In this document: one piece after another, positions 41,699-50,358 of the stretch
How the letters are laid out: every line of letters starts with the position of its first letter
Numbering within the stretch: the stretch's first letter is position 1
Assembly: GCA_965232485.1 (NCBI GenBank)
Contig: OZ246975.1
Location: 2,852,001-2,916,000, forward strand
Direction: 5' to 3'
Length of the DNA stretch: 64,000 nucleotides
DNA from: VXPQ01 sp965232485
GTDB taxonomy: Bacteria > Bacteroidota > Rhodothermia > Rhodothermales > VXPQ01
The notes under the pieces: generated by a model
The model's database searches: none
What the model was told of the DNA's origin: nothing
What the model saw: the letters and a program-made list of their open reading frames with translations, nothing else
Made by a program: the position numbers and the translations under genes

Positions 41699-44248
41699 AT
41701 GGCGCGAACGCGAGGCAGAAAAAAAAGGGCGGCGGCGCAAAGGGATTCCCCGGTTCCTCCGCGGGATGCGAGCGGGAGCGGGCTCTGGGAGCGTCTCGAC
41801 GGACGCACCCGGCACATCGTGTGTATCGGCGCACTGTTCGTCGTCGCCTTCGGGTTTTTCGCCCCCGCCGTGTTCTCCGACAAGTCCCTGATCGGGGACG
41901 ATACGGTGCAGTGGCGGGCCATGGCGGAGTACATGCTCGATTACGAGGAGGAGACAGGCCGGCAGGCGCTGTGGGCCCCGAACGCCTTCGGGGGCATGCC
42001 CGGATACATGATCGCCTATGCCGAACAGGTGCCCCAACTCGACGATATTCCGGCGTGGCTCCGAAAAGCGATCTGGCCGGTTTCTCATTTTCTGGCGTTG
42101 CTGCTCGGCGCCTATTTTCTTGCCTTCTTTTTGACGAAGGATCGCTTTGCCGGGGTGCTGGCCGCCGTTGCCTATGGCCTGACCACCTACATGGCCTTCA
42201 TTCTGATCGCAGGGCACAATTCCCGGTTCATTACGCTGTGCTTTGCGCCGTGGCTGGCGCTGGCGTTTGTCTCGGCGCTCCGGCGACCGGGCTTGTTGGC
42301 CGCCCTCCTTTTTGCGATAGCGCTGGGCGTGAATTTGCGGGGCGGGCATGTGCAGATGACGTACTACGTAGCGTTTCTGCTGGGCGTCTGGTGGGTGGTC
42401 GAGGCCGTGTATGCCGGCATGCGAAAAGACTGGAAGCCGTTTGGCGTGGCCACGGCATGGCTGGCGCTGGGCGGCGTACTGGGTTTGTTGCTGGTGGCGC
42501 AGCCTTATCTGCTCCATTTCGAATACAAGACCTTTACCATCCGGGGGGCTGTGGGCGCGGCGCTTTCCGGCCTGGACTGGGCCTATGCCATGGGATGGAG
42601 CCAGGGCAGGGGCGAGCTGGTTACGCTGCTTGCGGCGGACGCGTACGGGGGCGCCAGTCCCACGTATTGGGGGCCGAAGCCGTTCACGGCCGGGCCGCAC
42701 TATATCGGCCCGATCGTGTTGTTGCTGGCGGCGTTTGCGGTGAGGCAATGGAGAAACCGGGGCGTGCTTGTGCTTTCCCTCATGGCGTTGTTCGCCACGC
42801 TGTTTTCGCTGGGGTCGCATTTTGCGCTGCTGAATCGTTTCATGTACGAACATTTCCCCCTGTTCAACGCCTTTCGCGTGCCCGAGAGCTGGTTGGCGCT
42901 TACCGCGTTTGCCCTGGCGCTTCTCGCCGCGTTCGGACTGCGCGGACTCGGAAGGGATACAGGTCCCGATGGCGATCCCGCTGCCCGTCGTACGTTCCGG
43001 TGGATATTCGGGGGTATTTCCGGGCTGCTGCTCGTATTCATGCTCTTGCCCGGCGCCTTCTACGATTTCGAACGGTCCGGCGAGGAAGCGCAGGTCACGC
43101 AGGCGCTGCTGGCGCAGCAGCCGGACATCGCTCCGAACGATCCGCGCGTAGCCCCCGCCGTACGCAGCTACCTTGACGAGCAGCACGCCCTCCGGGCAGA
43201 CACCTTCCGGTCCGAGATGCGGCGATCGCTGTTCTTTCTGCTGCTTGCGGGCGGGATGATTCTTCTTTTTCAGAGGGGGAAGGCGCCCCGATGGGCATTG
43301 CAGGCCGCCCTTGTTTTGCTTGTGGCGGTGGATTTGTGGGGCGTCGGCAGGCGCTATTTCAACGAGGACGATCTGGTCCGGGCGAATGCCGTCGAGGAGC
43401 AGATTCCCACCTACGATGTGGACCGCTACATTCTCGAACGGCAGGAGGCGGCGGGCGGTCCGGGACATTTCCGCGTACTGTCTCTCGAAGCAGGAAGCCC
43501 GTTTCAGCATGCCCGCCCATCCTACCATTACGAATCCATCGGGGGATACCACGGCGCGAAACTTCGTCTGGCGCAGGATTATATCGACGAGTTGTACGCG
43601 GATCCGGCCACCCGTTTGCCGAACGCGAACGCGCTGGACCTGCTCGGGGTGCGCTACGTGATTTCCCCGTCCCCGCTTCCCGGCCTGGACGTGGCGTACC
43701 GGGGCGAACAGACGGGTCTGCTCGTGCTTGAAAACAGGGATGTTCCGCCCCGGGCCTGGCTTGTGGGCGAGACGGAGGCGGCGCCCGATCCGCCCGCCGC
43801 TTGGGCGCGTCTGCGCGATCCGGCGTTCGACCTGCGCCGCGCGGCGCTGCTGTACGATCCGCTTCCGTTCGATCCGGTCCCGATCGATTCGGCGAGCACG
43901 GCGAGGGTGGAGATGCAATCCTGGTCGCTGCACGAGATCGTACTGCATGTGGAGACGGACGCGCCCCGGCTCCTGGTGCTTTCCGAAGTGTTTTATCCCG
44001 CCGGGTGGGAGGCTACGGTCGGGGGCGAGGAGGCCCCCATTTTACAGGTCGATCATATGTTGCGCGGCGTGCCGGTTCAGGCGGGCGCGCATGAGGTGGT
44101 CTTGCGCTTCGATCCGCCCCGGCACCGCATCGGCGTTGCGGTGGGCGCAGCCTCCACTGCGCTGGTCTACGGGGGCGCGCTCGTCCTGCTGGCGATGGGC
44201 TGGCGGCGTACGCGACGCAAGACGCCCGGCGCGGCTTCGGAGGCATGA
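41699..44248 (+). CDS. YfhO-like multi-spanning membrane protein
   Basis: 849 residues with a basic N-terminus (MARTRGRKKRAAAQRD) and about 11-12 hydrophobic segments. The YfhO family pattern is clear: GDDTVQWRAMAEYM, the extracellular loop LWAPNAFGGMPGYMIAY, YGLTTYMAFILIAGHN, then a large periplasmic region after the last cluster of helices and a final membrane segment (TALVYGGALVLLAMGW). YfhO proteins are GT-C-like and are linked to glycosylation of surface polymers in other bacteria. The stop overlaps the glycosyltransferase ATG (ATGA). It leads the glycan cluster. Confidence 0.87.
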   Translation: MARTRGRKKRAAAQRDSPVPPRDASGSGLWERLDGRTRHIVCIGALFVVAFGFFAPAVFSDKSLIGDDTVQWRAMAEYMLDYEEETGRQALWAPNAFGGMPGYMIAYAEQVPQLDDIPAWLRKAIWPVSHFLALLLGAYFLAFFLTKDRFAGVLAAVAYGLTTYMAFILIAGHNSRFITLCFAPWLALAFVSALRRPGLLAALLFAIALGVNLRGGHVQMTYYVAFLLGVWWVVEAVYAGMRKDWKPFGVATAWLALGGVLGLLLVAQPYLLHFEYKTFTIRGAVGAALSGLDWAYAMGWSQGRGELVTLLAADAYGGASPTYWGPKPFTAGPHYIGPIVLLLAAFAVRQWRNRGVLVLSLMALFATLFSLGSHFALLNRFMYEHFPLFNAFRVPESWLALTAFALALLAAFGLRGLGRDTGPDGDPAARRTFRWIFGGISGLLLVFMLLPGAFYDFERSGEEAQVTQALLAQQPDIAPNDPRVAPAVRSYLDEQHALRADTFRSEMRRSLFFLLLAGGMILLFQRGKAPRWALQAALVLLVAVDLWGVGRRYFNEDDLVRANAVEEQIPTYDVDRYILERQEAAGGPGHFRVLSLEAGSPFQHARPSYHYESIGGYHGAKLRLAQDYIDELYADPATRLPNANALDLLGVRYVISPSPLPGLDVAYRGEQTGLLVLENRDVPPRAWLVGETEAAPDPPAAWARLRDPAFDLRRAALLYDPLPFDPVPIDSASTARVEMQSWSLHEIVLHVETDAPRLLVLSEVFYPAGWEATVGGEEAPILQVDHMLRGVPVQAGAHEVVLRFDPPRHRIGVAVGAASTALVYGGALVLLAMGWRRTRRKTPGAASEA

Positions 44249-45546
44249 AGCGGCTTCTCTTCGTTACATACTACTTTCCGCCGTCGGGCGGGTCGGGCGT
44301 GCAGCGCAGTCTCAAATTCGCGAAATATCTTCCCGAATTCGGATGGCGGCCCACCGTGCTGACCGTGCGCCCGGAGTGCGCCTCCTGGCCCGATCCCGAT
44401 CCGGATTCCGTGGCGGACATTCCAGACGGGACGCCGGTGGAGCGGACGGGCGCCTGGGATCCGTATGCCTGGTACGCCCGGCTACTCCGACGGAGAAAGC
44501 AGGAAGTCGTGACGGTCGGGTTCACGGGGGAGGCGGGCGCGGCTTCCCGCCGGCGGTTTGCGCGGTGGATTCGGGCCAATTTGTTCTTGCCCGACGCGCG
44601 GATTGGCTGGGTTCCCTTTGCCGCGGCGCGGGCGCGGACGTTGCTGAGGCAGTCCTTTGATGCGATCCTGACGACGGGACCGCCGCATTCCGCCCATCTG
44701 GTGGGCCTGGCGGCGCGACGCGGTACGCCCTGGCTTGTCGATTTCCGGGATCCCTGGACGGAAATAGATTTTCGCGACGAATTGCCCATGACTGCTCCTG
44801 CCCGGGCGCTGGATGCGTTGCTCGAACGGCGGGTGTTGCGGAAGGCGGACGGCGTTTCCGTGGTGAGTCCCGGCATGCAGCGGCGGTTCGTCGAGCGGGG
44901 GTATGCGTCGCCGGCGTTGATCGAAAACGGGTTCGATCCGGCGGATTTCGCCGAATCCGCAGACCTTGAGGCGGCGCCGGACGATGCGTTCGTGGTGGCG
45001 CATGTGGGCTATATGAACCGCGCCCGGAATCCAGAGGCGCTCTGGAAGGCGCTGTCCGGTCCGGCTCCGGACTGGTCCGCCCTGCGACTCCGCTTCACGG
45101 GGCAGGTGGATGCTTCTGTGCTTGCTTCGGCGGCAGCTTCCTGTCCCGGCGTTCGTTTGGATATCTTGCCGTACGTTCCGCATCGGGAAGCCATTGCGCG
45201 GATGCGCGAAGCGGCGTTGCTGCTGCTTTCCGTTAATCGGGCGCCGGGGGCGGAGGGCATTCCGACGGGCAAGTTGTACGAATACCTTGCGTCGGGCCGT
45301 CCGGTGCTTGGGCTGGGGCCTGTGCATGGAGACGCCGCCCGCATTCTGGAGGAAACCGGCGCCGGGCGCATGTTCGATTTCGAGGATGCAGAGGGCGTGC
45401 GCGCCTTCCTTCGCTCTCACTACGAAGCGTGGCGCGCGGGTTCTCCCCCGCGCGGAGCGCTTCCGGACCGGATCACCCGGTACAGTCGCCGGGAGCAGGC
45501 CCGGCGGCTTGCGGCGTTGCTTTCCGGCCTTGCGGATCAATCATAG
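44245..45546 (+). CDS. Glycosyltransferase family 4-like protein
   Basis: 433 residues, GT-B fold. The N-terminus RLLFVTYYFPPSGGSGVQRS is typical of GT4 proteins. LVDFRDPWTEIDF and GVSVVSPGMQRRF follow. The C-terminal nucleotide-sugar domain has VAHVGYMNRARNP and a GT4-style end PTGKLYEYLASGRPVLGL. It would add a sugar to a lipid- or protein-linked glycan at the cytoplasmic face. It overlaps the YfhO-like gene by four bases and is followed by wecB. Confidence 0.9.
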   Translation: MKRLLFVTYYFPPSGGSGVQRSLKFAKYLPEFGWRPTVLTVRPECASWPDPDPDSVADIPDGTPVERTGAWDPYAWYARLLRRRKQEVVTVGFTGEAGAASRRRFARWIRANLFLPDARIGWVPFAAARARTLLRQSFDAILTTGPPHSAHLVGLAARRGTPWLVDFRDPWTEIDFRDELPMTAPARALDALLERRVLRKADGVSVVSPGMQRRFVERGYASPALIENGFDPADFAESADLEAAPDDAFVVAHVGYMNRARNPEALWKALSGPAPDWSALRLRFTGQVDASVLASAAASCPGVRLDILPYVPHREAIARMREAALLLLSVNRAPGAEGIPTGKLYEYLASGRPVLGLGPVHGDAARILEETGAGRMFDFEDAEGVRAFLRSHYEAWRAGSPPRGALPDRITRYSRREQARRLAALLSGLADQS

Positions 45547-45594
45547 AGACAAGTTGCATTTTTATATGCGCCCCGCGCGCATAGCGCATCCTCC

Positions 45595-46644
45595 ATGCAT
45601 ATCGTAACCGTTGTCGGCGCTCGCCCCCAGTTCGTCAAGGCTGCTCCCTTGCGTCGCGCGCTCATGGACGCGGGCATTCGGGAAACGCTGGTGCACACCG
45701 GGCAGCACTACGATCCAGAGATGAGCGCCGTCTTTTTCGAGGAACTGGGGCTGCCCGATCCCGATGCGAACCTTGGCGTGGGGTCTGGAACCCATGCCGC
45801 GCAGACTGGCGAGACGATGATGCGCCTGGAGTCCCTGCTGCTGCAAACGCCCCTTCCCGACGGGTTGCTGGCGTACGGCGATACGAACAGTACGCTGGCC
45901 GGCGCGCTGGTGGCCGCCAAACTGGGCGTCCCGCTCATTCATGTGGAAGCCGGATTGCGTTCCTTCGACCGGCGCATGCCGGAGGAAATAAACCGGGTCG
46001 TAATCGACCGATTGTCCTCGGTGCTTTGTTGTCCGACAGAAAGCGCGGTGCGTAACCTGGCCGCCGAAGGCGTCGTGGAGGGCGTGCACCTGACGGGCGA
46101 CGTGATGCTGGACGCCACGCGCTTTTTTGCGGAGGCCGCCGAACGGAGGGCGCCGCTGTCGTCCGTGACGCCGCATGCTCCGGGCGCGTATTACGTAGCC
46201 ACGGTGCATCGGGCGGGAAATACCGACGATCCCGAGCGGCTGGCGGGGATTTTCGATGGGTTGGGGCGGCTGGACGCTCCGGTCGTGGTCCCGCTGCATC
46301 CGAGGACGCGCGCTCGCCTGGAGGGGATATGCGCGCCGGAGCATGTGGAAACGCGCGCGCCCCTGAGTTATCTGCGCATGCTTACGCTGGTCCGACACGC
46401 CCGCGCCGTCCTGACCGATTCGGGCGGATTGCAAAAAGAATCCCTCTGGCTCGGCGTGCCGTGCATCACCCTGCGCGAGGAAACCGAGTGGATGGAAACG
46501 CTGGAGGGGGGCTGGAACCGGCTGGCCGGCGCCGATCCGGCCCGCATCGCGGAAGCCGCTCTGATGCGCCCGGAGACGCCTGTCCCCGAGGCGGGGGAAC
46601 CGGGCGCCGCCGCCCGGATCGCCGCGCTGCTTGCGAACCGGTAA
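45595..46644 (+). CDS. wecB: UDP-N-acetylglucosamine 2-epimerase (non-hydrolysing)
   Basis: 349 residues. It interconverts UDP-GlcNAc and UDP-ManNAc, precursors of surface polysaccharide. Family motifs are VVGARPQFVKAAPL at the N-terminus, HTGQHYDPEMS, YGDTNSTLAGALVA, HVEAGLRSFDRRMPEEINR, and TDSGGLQKESLWLGVPCITL near the C-terminus. Length is a little short of the usual 360-380 but no motif is missing. It lies inside the glycan cluster, between two glycosyltransferase genes. Confidence 0.94.
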   Translation: MHIVTVVGARPQFVKAAPLRRALMDAGIRETLVHTGQHYDPEMSAVFFEELGLPDPDANLGVGSGTHAAQTGETMMRLESLLLQTPLPDGLLAYGDTNSTLAGALVAAKLGVPLIHVEAGLRSFDRRMPEEINRVVIDRLSSVLCCPTESAVRNLAAEGVVEGVHLTGDVMLDATRFFAEAAERRAPLSSVTPHAPGAYYVATVHRAGNTDDPERLAGIFDGLGRLDAPVVVPLHPRTRARLEGICAPEHVETRAPLSYLRMLTLVRHARAVLTDSGGLQKESLWLGVPCITLREETEWMETLEGGWNRLAGADPARIAEAALMRPETPVPEAGEPGAAARIAALLANR

Positions 46645-46655
46645 TTTTCTTTGCG

Positions 46656-47762
46656 ATGCGCGCCATGCCGCCGAAACTGCTCTTTGTCTATCTCCATCCC
46701 TCCTCGTTCGTTCGAGAAGATATGCGCTTGCTCGCGGAAACATACGACGTGGCGGCGTTCGAATTCGGGAGAGGGGGGGGGGCGCACAAGCCGGGGCTGC
46801 TTGCGTTTGCGTGGTTGTTTTGCAAACAACTCCTCTGGCTGCTCCGGGAGTTGCCCGGGGCGGTAGCCGTCTATGGCTGGTTCGTGGATTATCATATGGC
46901 GCTGCCCGTTATGGCGGCCCGTTTTTTTCGCAAGCCTGTGCTGGCGGTGGTGGGCGGGTTCGATGCGGTTTCCCTGCCTTCGTTGGGGCACGGGGTGGCG
47001 CTGAGCGGCTGGCGCCGCCGGATTGCCCGCATGGTGTTTCGCCGGGCGGACGCGCTGCTTCCCGTGTCGTCGTCGCTGGTCCGGTCGAAGAACCGCTTTT
47101 CGGAGGGGCCGGAAGAACGGGAATACGGCTTGCGAATGCTTGCGCCGGATACGCCCGCCGCGATTCGCGTCGTTCCCACGGGCTACGATCCGGGGGCGTG
47201 GCCTTTGGGTCCCGGCGAGCGCGCGCCGGTGGTGGGAACGGTCGGGTTGATCGACGAGGGACGCACCTTCCGGCGCAAAGGGATCGATTTGTTCTTCGAC
47301 GCGGCCCGCCTGATGCCGGACGTCCGTTTTCGGGTCGTAGGCGTACGGGACCGGGAAACGATCGCGGCGCGGTATGATCCGCCGCCGAACGTCGAGATGA
47401 TTCCGCCCGTGCCGCGCGAGCAGTTGCCGGCGCAGTACCACGCAATGTCTGTGTATGCGCAGTTGTCGAGAGCGGAGGGCTTGCCGAACGTGTTGTGCGA
47501 GGCGATGCTGTGCGGATGCGTGCCGGTGGGAAGCCGGGCGTTCGGCGTCCCGGATGGTATCGGCGAGGCCGGGTTTCTGGTGGACGAGCCGCGTGTTTCC
47601 GTTGTCTGCGAGGCGATTCGGGCGGCGCTGGACGCGGCGGGTCCGGCTTCGCGCGCGACGGCGCGGGCGCGTATCGAGCGCCTTTTCCACCGGGATCGCC
47701 GCCGGGAGAGCCTCCTGAATATTTTAGCCGAATTCACAGAAGGAGGGCCTCATGACCGCTGA
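46656..47762 (+). CDS. Glycosyltransferase (GT-B) with an internal G10 tract
   Basis: 368 residues from ATG 46656. It is a GT-B protein with LLFVYLHPSSFVREDM, the acceptor-side KPVLAVVGGFDAVSLPS, LPVSSSLVRSKNRF, and a donor domain with VPTGYDPGAW, FFDAARLMPDVRFRVVG and SRAEGLPNVLCEAMLCGCVP. The last motif is the classical GT4 EGLPNVLCEAM box. Codons around residue 42 (EFGRGGGAHK) contain ten consecutive G (46773-46782), a possible slippage site. The stop overlaps a small frame with a strong Shine-Dalgarno sequence. Confidence 0.87.
   Translation: MRAMPPKLLFVYLHPSSFVREDMRLLAETYDVAAFEFGRGGGAHKPGLLAFAWLFCKQLLWLLRELPGAVAVYGWFVDYHMALPVMAARFFRKPVLAVVGGFDAVSLPSLGHGVALSGWRRRIARMVFRRADALLPVSSSLVRSKNRFSEGPEEREYGLRMLAPDTPAAIRVVPTGYDPGAWPLGPGERAPVVGTVGLIDEGRTFRRKGIDLFFDAARLMPDVRFRVVGVRDRETIAARYDPPPNVEMIPPVPREQLPAQYHAMSVYAQLSRAEGLPNVLCEAMLCGCVPVGSRAFGVPDGIGEAGFLVDEPRVSVVCEAIRAALDAAGPASRATARARIERLFHRDRRRESLLNILAEFTEGGPHDR
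46773..46782 (+). repeat. Intragenic G10 homopolymer in a glycosyltransferase gene
   Basis: Ten consecutive G encode part of RGGGA near codon 42. A one-base change would truncate the glycosyltransferase early. G or C runs of 8-12 are known phase-variation sites in other bacteria. Confidence 0.8.
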
Positions 47763-47928
47763 GCGAATGGGCGCATATCGCATGACGGGACGGAATGTGG
47801 AGGTTCGCTGCGACGCTTCGAAGGGCGCGGCCATCCTGCAGGAAGAACTGGCGGCGTATCCTCCTTCGGCTGCGCCGGGCGCCCCGGACCTGGTTGTCCG
47901 GTATGCGCCGGCCCGGGTTCTTGTATGA
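47752..47928 (+). CDS. Small unrecognised protein, or the truncated start of a longer one
   Basis: 58 residues, beginning MTAERMGAYRMTGRNVEVRC and ending in VVRYAPARVLV. The ATG follows a strong Shine-Dalgarno sequence (AGAAGGAGGG, about 5 bases away), uncommon in this window. It overlaps the end of the glycosyltransferase gene by 11 bases, as expected for an operon gene. The stop lies 18 bases before the stop of the convergent pyruvyl transferase. The abrupt end suggests the N-terminus of a protein cut off by rearrangement. No family recognised. Confidence 0.45.
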   Translation: MTAERMGAYRMTGRNVEVRCDASKGAAILQEELAAYPPSAAPGAPDLVVRYAPARVLV

Positions 47929-47946
47929 ATGCACTGATCCAGGCGA

Positions 47947-48894
47947 TTAAACCCGGAGTCGGAGATTCAGGACTTCCTTCAGCCGCGCTGTTAATCTGTC
48001 GGACAATTCGAGATGTTTTTCCAGTGGCCTGATTTCTGTCAGGTCGAGCGCATCGAGATCCCGGGTTGTGCAACTCGGAAAATACTTGTCGAGCCCTTCG
48101 ATGCGGCTTCTGTGATTGATATGGTTCAGTCCATCGGTAAGAAAAAGCACGGGCGTTTGCAGAGCGGTTGCCGGCATCGCCGTGTGAATGCGCGAGGTGA
48201 CGACCAGCTCGGCAGATGCAATTTGCCGGATCAGTTCCAGCGCCAACTTTCTTGTGTCGCCATTCCTGACGTCCGTCATTTCGGCAATCTGGGATATTCT
48301 TCGCACCGGCGCGCCCAATTCGCCGAGCTTGCGCTCAAGTCTTCGGTTGGCCGCTTTGTATTTCAGGTATCGTAGCGGGTACTTCACAAGCTGGATCAGT
48401 CTTGCAAGCAGGGGCGTACCGGGGTGGAGAGCAGGTTTTAGCCTGTCCAATGCCCCTGCGACCAGCACGCCATGGCGCCGGTCGGGCAAGTCTGGAAACA
48501 TTTTTCTTCGGTAACACAGCGTCAGGCAACCCGAAAAATAGCACTGCACCCCGTGACCCTCGAGCAATCTTTGGGTGTAAATATCCCTGCATCCGATGGG
48601 TTCGTGTTTTTTGAGGTAGGCAATGCTTCGGGCGCCTGCAAGTTTTTTTTGCGCCTGAGGATTGATGTGGAAGGAAATGAAAAGAGGCGCGATATCGTCG
48701 GATGGGGGCCAATTATCCGGGTTTTCCATAAACCATCCGTTGCAAACGAGGCGCAGACGTTCTCCGCGGTAGTTGTGCAGGCTTTCCCTGTCCACTTCCG
48801 CGAACGAGCCCTCAAAAAGCATGGGGATCACCAGCGACTGGATCCAATCGCCCAGATTGTTCGAATGGGGGTAGGCGATAATAGCGTGTTTCAT
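47947..48894 (-). CDS. Polysaccharide pyruvyl transferase family protein
   Basis: 315 residues. The N-terminus MKHAIIAYPHSNNLGDWIQS has the NLGD motif of the CsaB/PssM-type pyruvyl transferases. The C-terminal half contains ELVVTSRIHTAMPATAL, the conserved SRIH box, followed by PVLFLTDGLNHINHRSR. These enzymes transfer pyruvate from PEP to sugars of surface polysaccharides. It is on the opposite strand to the glycosyltransferases but belongs to the same functional cluster. GC content is lower than in the neighbouring glycosyltransferase genes. Confidence 0.88.
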   Translation of the reverse strand: MKHAIIAYPHSNNLGDWIQSLVIPMLFEGSFAEVDRESLHNYRGERLRLVCNGWFMENPDNWPPSDDIAPLFISFHINPQAQKKLAGARSIAYLKKHEPIGCRDIYTQRLLEGHGVQCYFSGCLTLCYRRKMFPDLPDRRHGVLVAGALDRLKPALHPGTPLLARLIQLVKYPLRYLKYKAANRRLERKLGELGAPVRRISQIAEMTDVRNGDTRKLALELIRQIASAELVVTSRIHTAMPATALQTPVLFLTDGLNHINHRSRIEGLDKYFPSCTTRDLDALDLTEIRPLEKHLELSDRLTARLKEVLNLRLRV

Positions 48895-49266
48895 TTTCTA
48901 TGGTTTTTTTGCGATTCGCAAGGCGTCTTCGGCCCTTGAGGCTGGCGTTTGAGCAGGGCGGATCGGGCGGTTTGGCGGCTGCAAAAATCTGCAAGAACGC
49001 TTGCTCCGGGCTTATGCGCGGCTTCAGAACCGGAGTTTCCGGGGCGGCTCCGGGGATGTCTCTGTTCCCATCCCGCCAACTCGCCCGGATTCCCCGCTCC
49101 ATGGAACACGGCGCATTCCGGCGCCGGATGGTCGGGTTGCTGGCGTACGTCGATCAGGCGGGATTCTTTTCGGGAGCGTAGCGGGATGTATCCGGGAGCG
49201 TTAGCGGGGTTCCGAAGGCGTTGAACAAACCTGCCGGCGCGTGCGTCTAAAGCCGGACCACCCAAG
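48895..49266. other. Divergent gap between the pyruvyl transferase and the YbbR gene
   Basis: 372 bases. No gene is convincing on either strand. Near 49178-49206 there is an imperfect direct repeat (GGGAGCGTAGCGGG and GGGAGCGTTAGCGGG). Promoters for both neighbours should lie here but no clear -35/-10 or -33/-7 pair can be pointed to. Confidence 0.4.
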
Positions 49267-50307
49267 TTGCTGTTCGCCGTGTCTCGAATCGATCCGGAAT
49301 CGGGCAGGGAATCCCTGCAAACCCTTCTCCGGCAGCGTCTGCACCAGGCGTTTGCCCATCGCCCCCTGTTTACGCGTCCTTCCGGCCGGGACGCCGAAGC
49401 GGATTCGAACCGCCGCACCGTGGAGATTGCCCTGGCGATTCTCGTATCGACATTGCTCTGGTTTACGTTCTCCATGCGCGAGACGCAAACGAGGACCCTC
49501 GAACTTCCTGTCGAGGTAATCAATGTCCCCGAAAACCAGGCGCTTTCGCAGCATCCTCCGGACAAGGTGCGGGTGCAGGCCGTCGGCGAAGGGTGGACGC
49601 TGCTCCGGCTTGGGTTGCGTTCGCCGGTCATTCCCATGGATGCGTCGCAGTCGCAAGTGCAGGTGCTGGACGTCGTTTCGGAGTTCTTGTCGGAGGTGCA
49701 GGTGCAGTCCGTCGTCCCTGCGGTCGCCACGTTGTTCAAGGAGCGGCGCATCGAGCGCGCGGTTCCCGTCCGGGCGCAGGCGACGTTCGAAACGCCCGCC
49801 ACGTACGATTTGCTTGCGCCGCCTGCCGTATCGCCCGATTCCGTGGTGGTGGCGGGGGCCGTTTCCGTTGTGAACGCCCTGGACGAGTGGCTCACGGTTT
49901 CGCAAACGTTTAGGGGGGTGCGAGACACGCTTGACGTGCGCCTGGTTCTGGTGGATACGCTGGCGGGTCTGGTGCAGAAAAATGTGGAGGAGGTGGCGTT
50001 GCGGGCGATATCGTCGGAATTTACGGAAGACATCCGCGAACTCGTCGTCACGGTGCAGGGGCAGCCGTCCACGCGCCAACTCGTGTCGCTCGACCCGTCG
50101 TCGGTGATTGTGCGATACCGGGTTCCGTTGTCGCAATATCAGGAGGCGCAACAGGCCATGGATTTTTTTGCGACGGTTTCCTGGGACGACATCCGCAGAG
50201 ACACGACCGGTCATGTGGAGCCGCATCTGGAGACGCCGGACGGAATTGTGCTTCGGGGCGTGGAAATGACGCCCCGTCGTCTTGCGTATTACCAGCGCAT
50301 TGATTAG
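49267..50307 (+). CDS. YbbR-like domain protein
   Basis: 346 residues from TTG 49267 (GTG 49279 is another choice). One membrane segment lies at about residues 52-68 (IALAILVSTLLWFTFSM), with a short cytoplasmic region before it. The rest is outside and made of YbbR-like beta repeats: LELPVEVINVPENQAL, VRVQAVGEGWTLLRLG, and VTVQGQPSTRQLVSLDPSSV. In Firmicutes YbbR (CdaR) regulates the c-di-AMP cyclase CdaA; in Bacteroidota the protein is found near cell-envelope genes. No cdaA is in the window. A family A hairpin follows the stop codon. Confidence 0.8.
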   Translation: MLFAVSRIDPESGRESLQTLLRQRLHQAFAHRPLFTRPSGRDAEADSNRRTVEIALAILVSTLLWFTFSMRETQTRTLELPVEVINVPENQALSQHPPDKVRVQAVGEGWTLLRLGLRSPVIPMDASQSQVQVLDVVSEFLSEVQVQSVVPAVATLFKERRIERAVPVRAQATFETPATYDLLAPPAVSPDSVVVAGAVSVVNALDEWLTVSQTFRGVRDTLDVRLVLVDTLAGLVQKNVEEVALRAISSEFTEDIRELVVTVQGQPSTRQLVSLDPSSVIVRYRVPLSQYQEAQQAMDFFATVSWDDIRRDTTGHVEPHLETPDGIVLRGVEMTPRRLAYYQRID

Positions 50308-50309
50308 GA

Positions 50310-50345
50310 GATACTCTGATCGAAACATCCTTAATCAGAGTATCC
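50310..50345. repeat. Dispersed repeat family A, minimal copy 5
   Basis: GATACTCTGAT and ATCAGAGTATC form an inverted pair of 11 bases around CGAAACATCCTTA. These are the outer ends of the longer copy at 51822-51960 joined together. It lies between the YbbR stop and the menF start and could also act as a transcription terminator. Confidence 0.7.
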
Positions 50346-50358
50346 CAAGGGCTACGGC

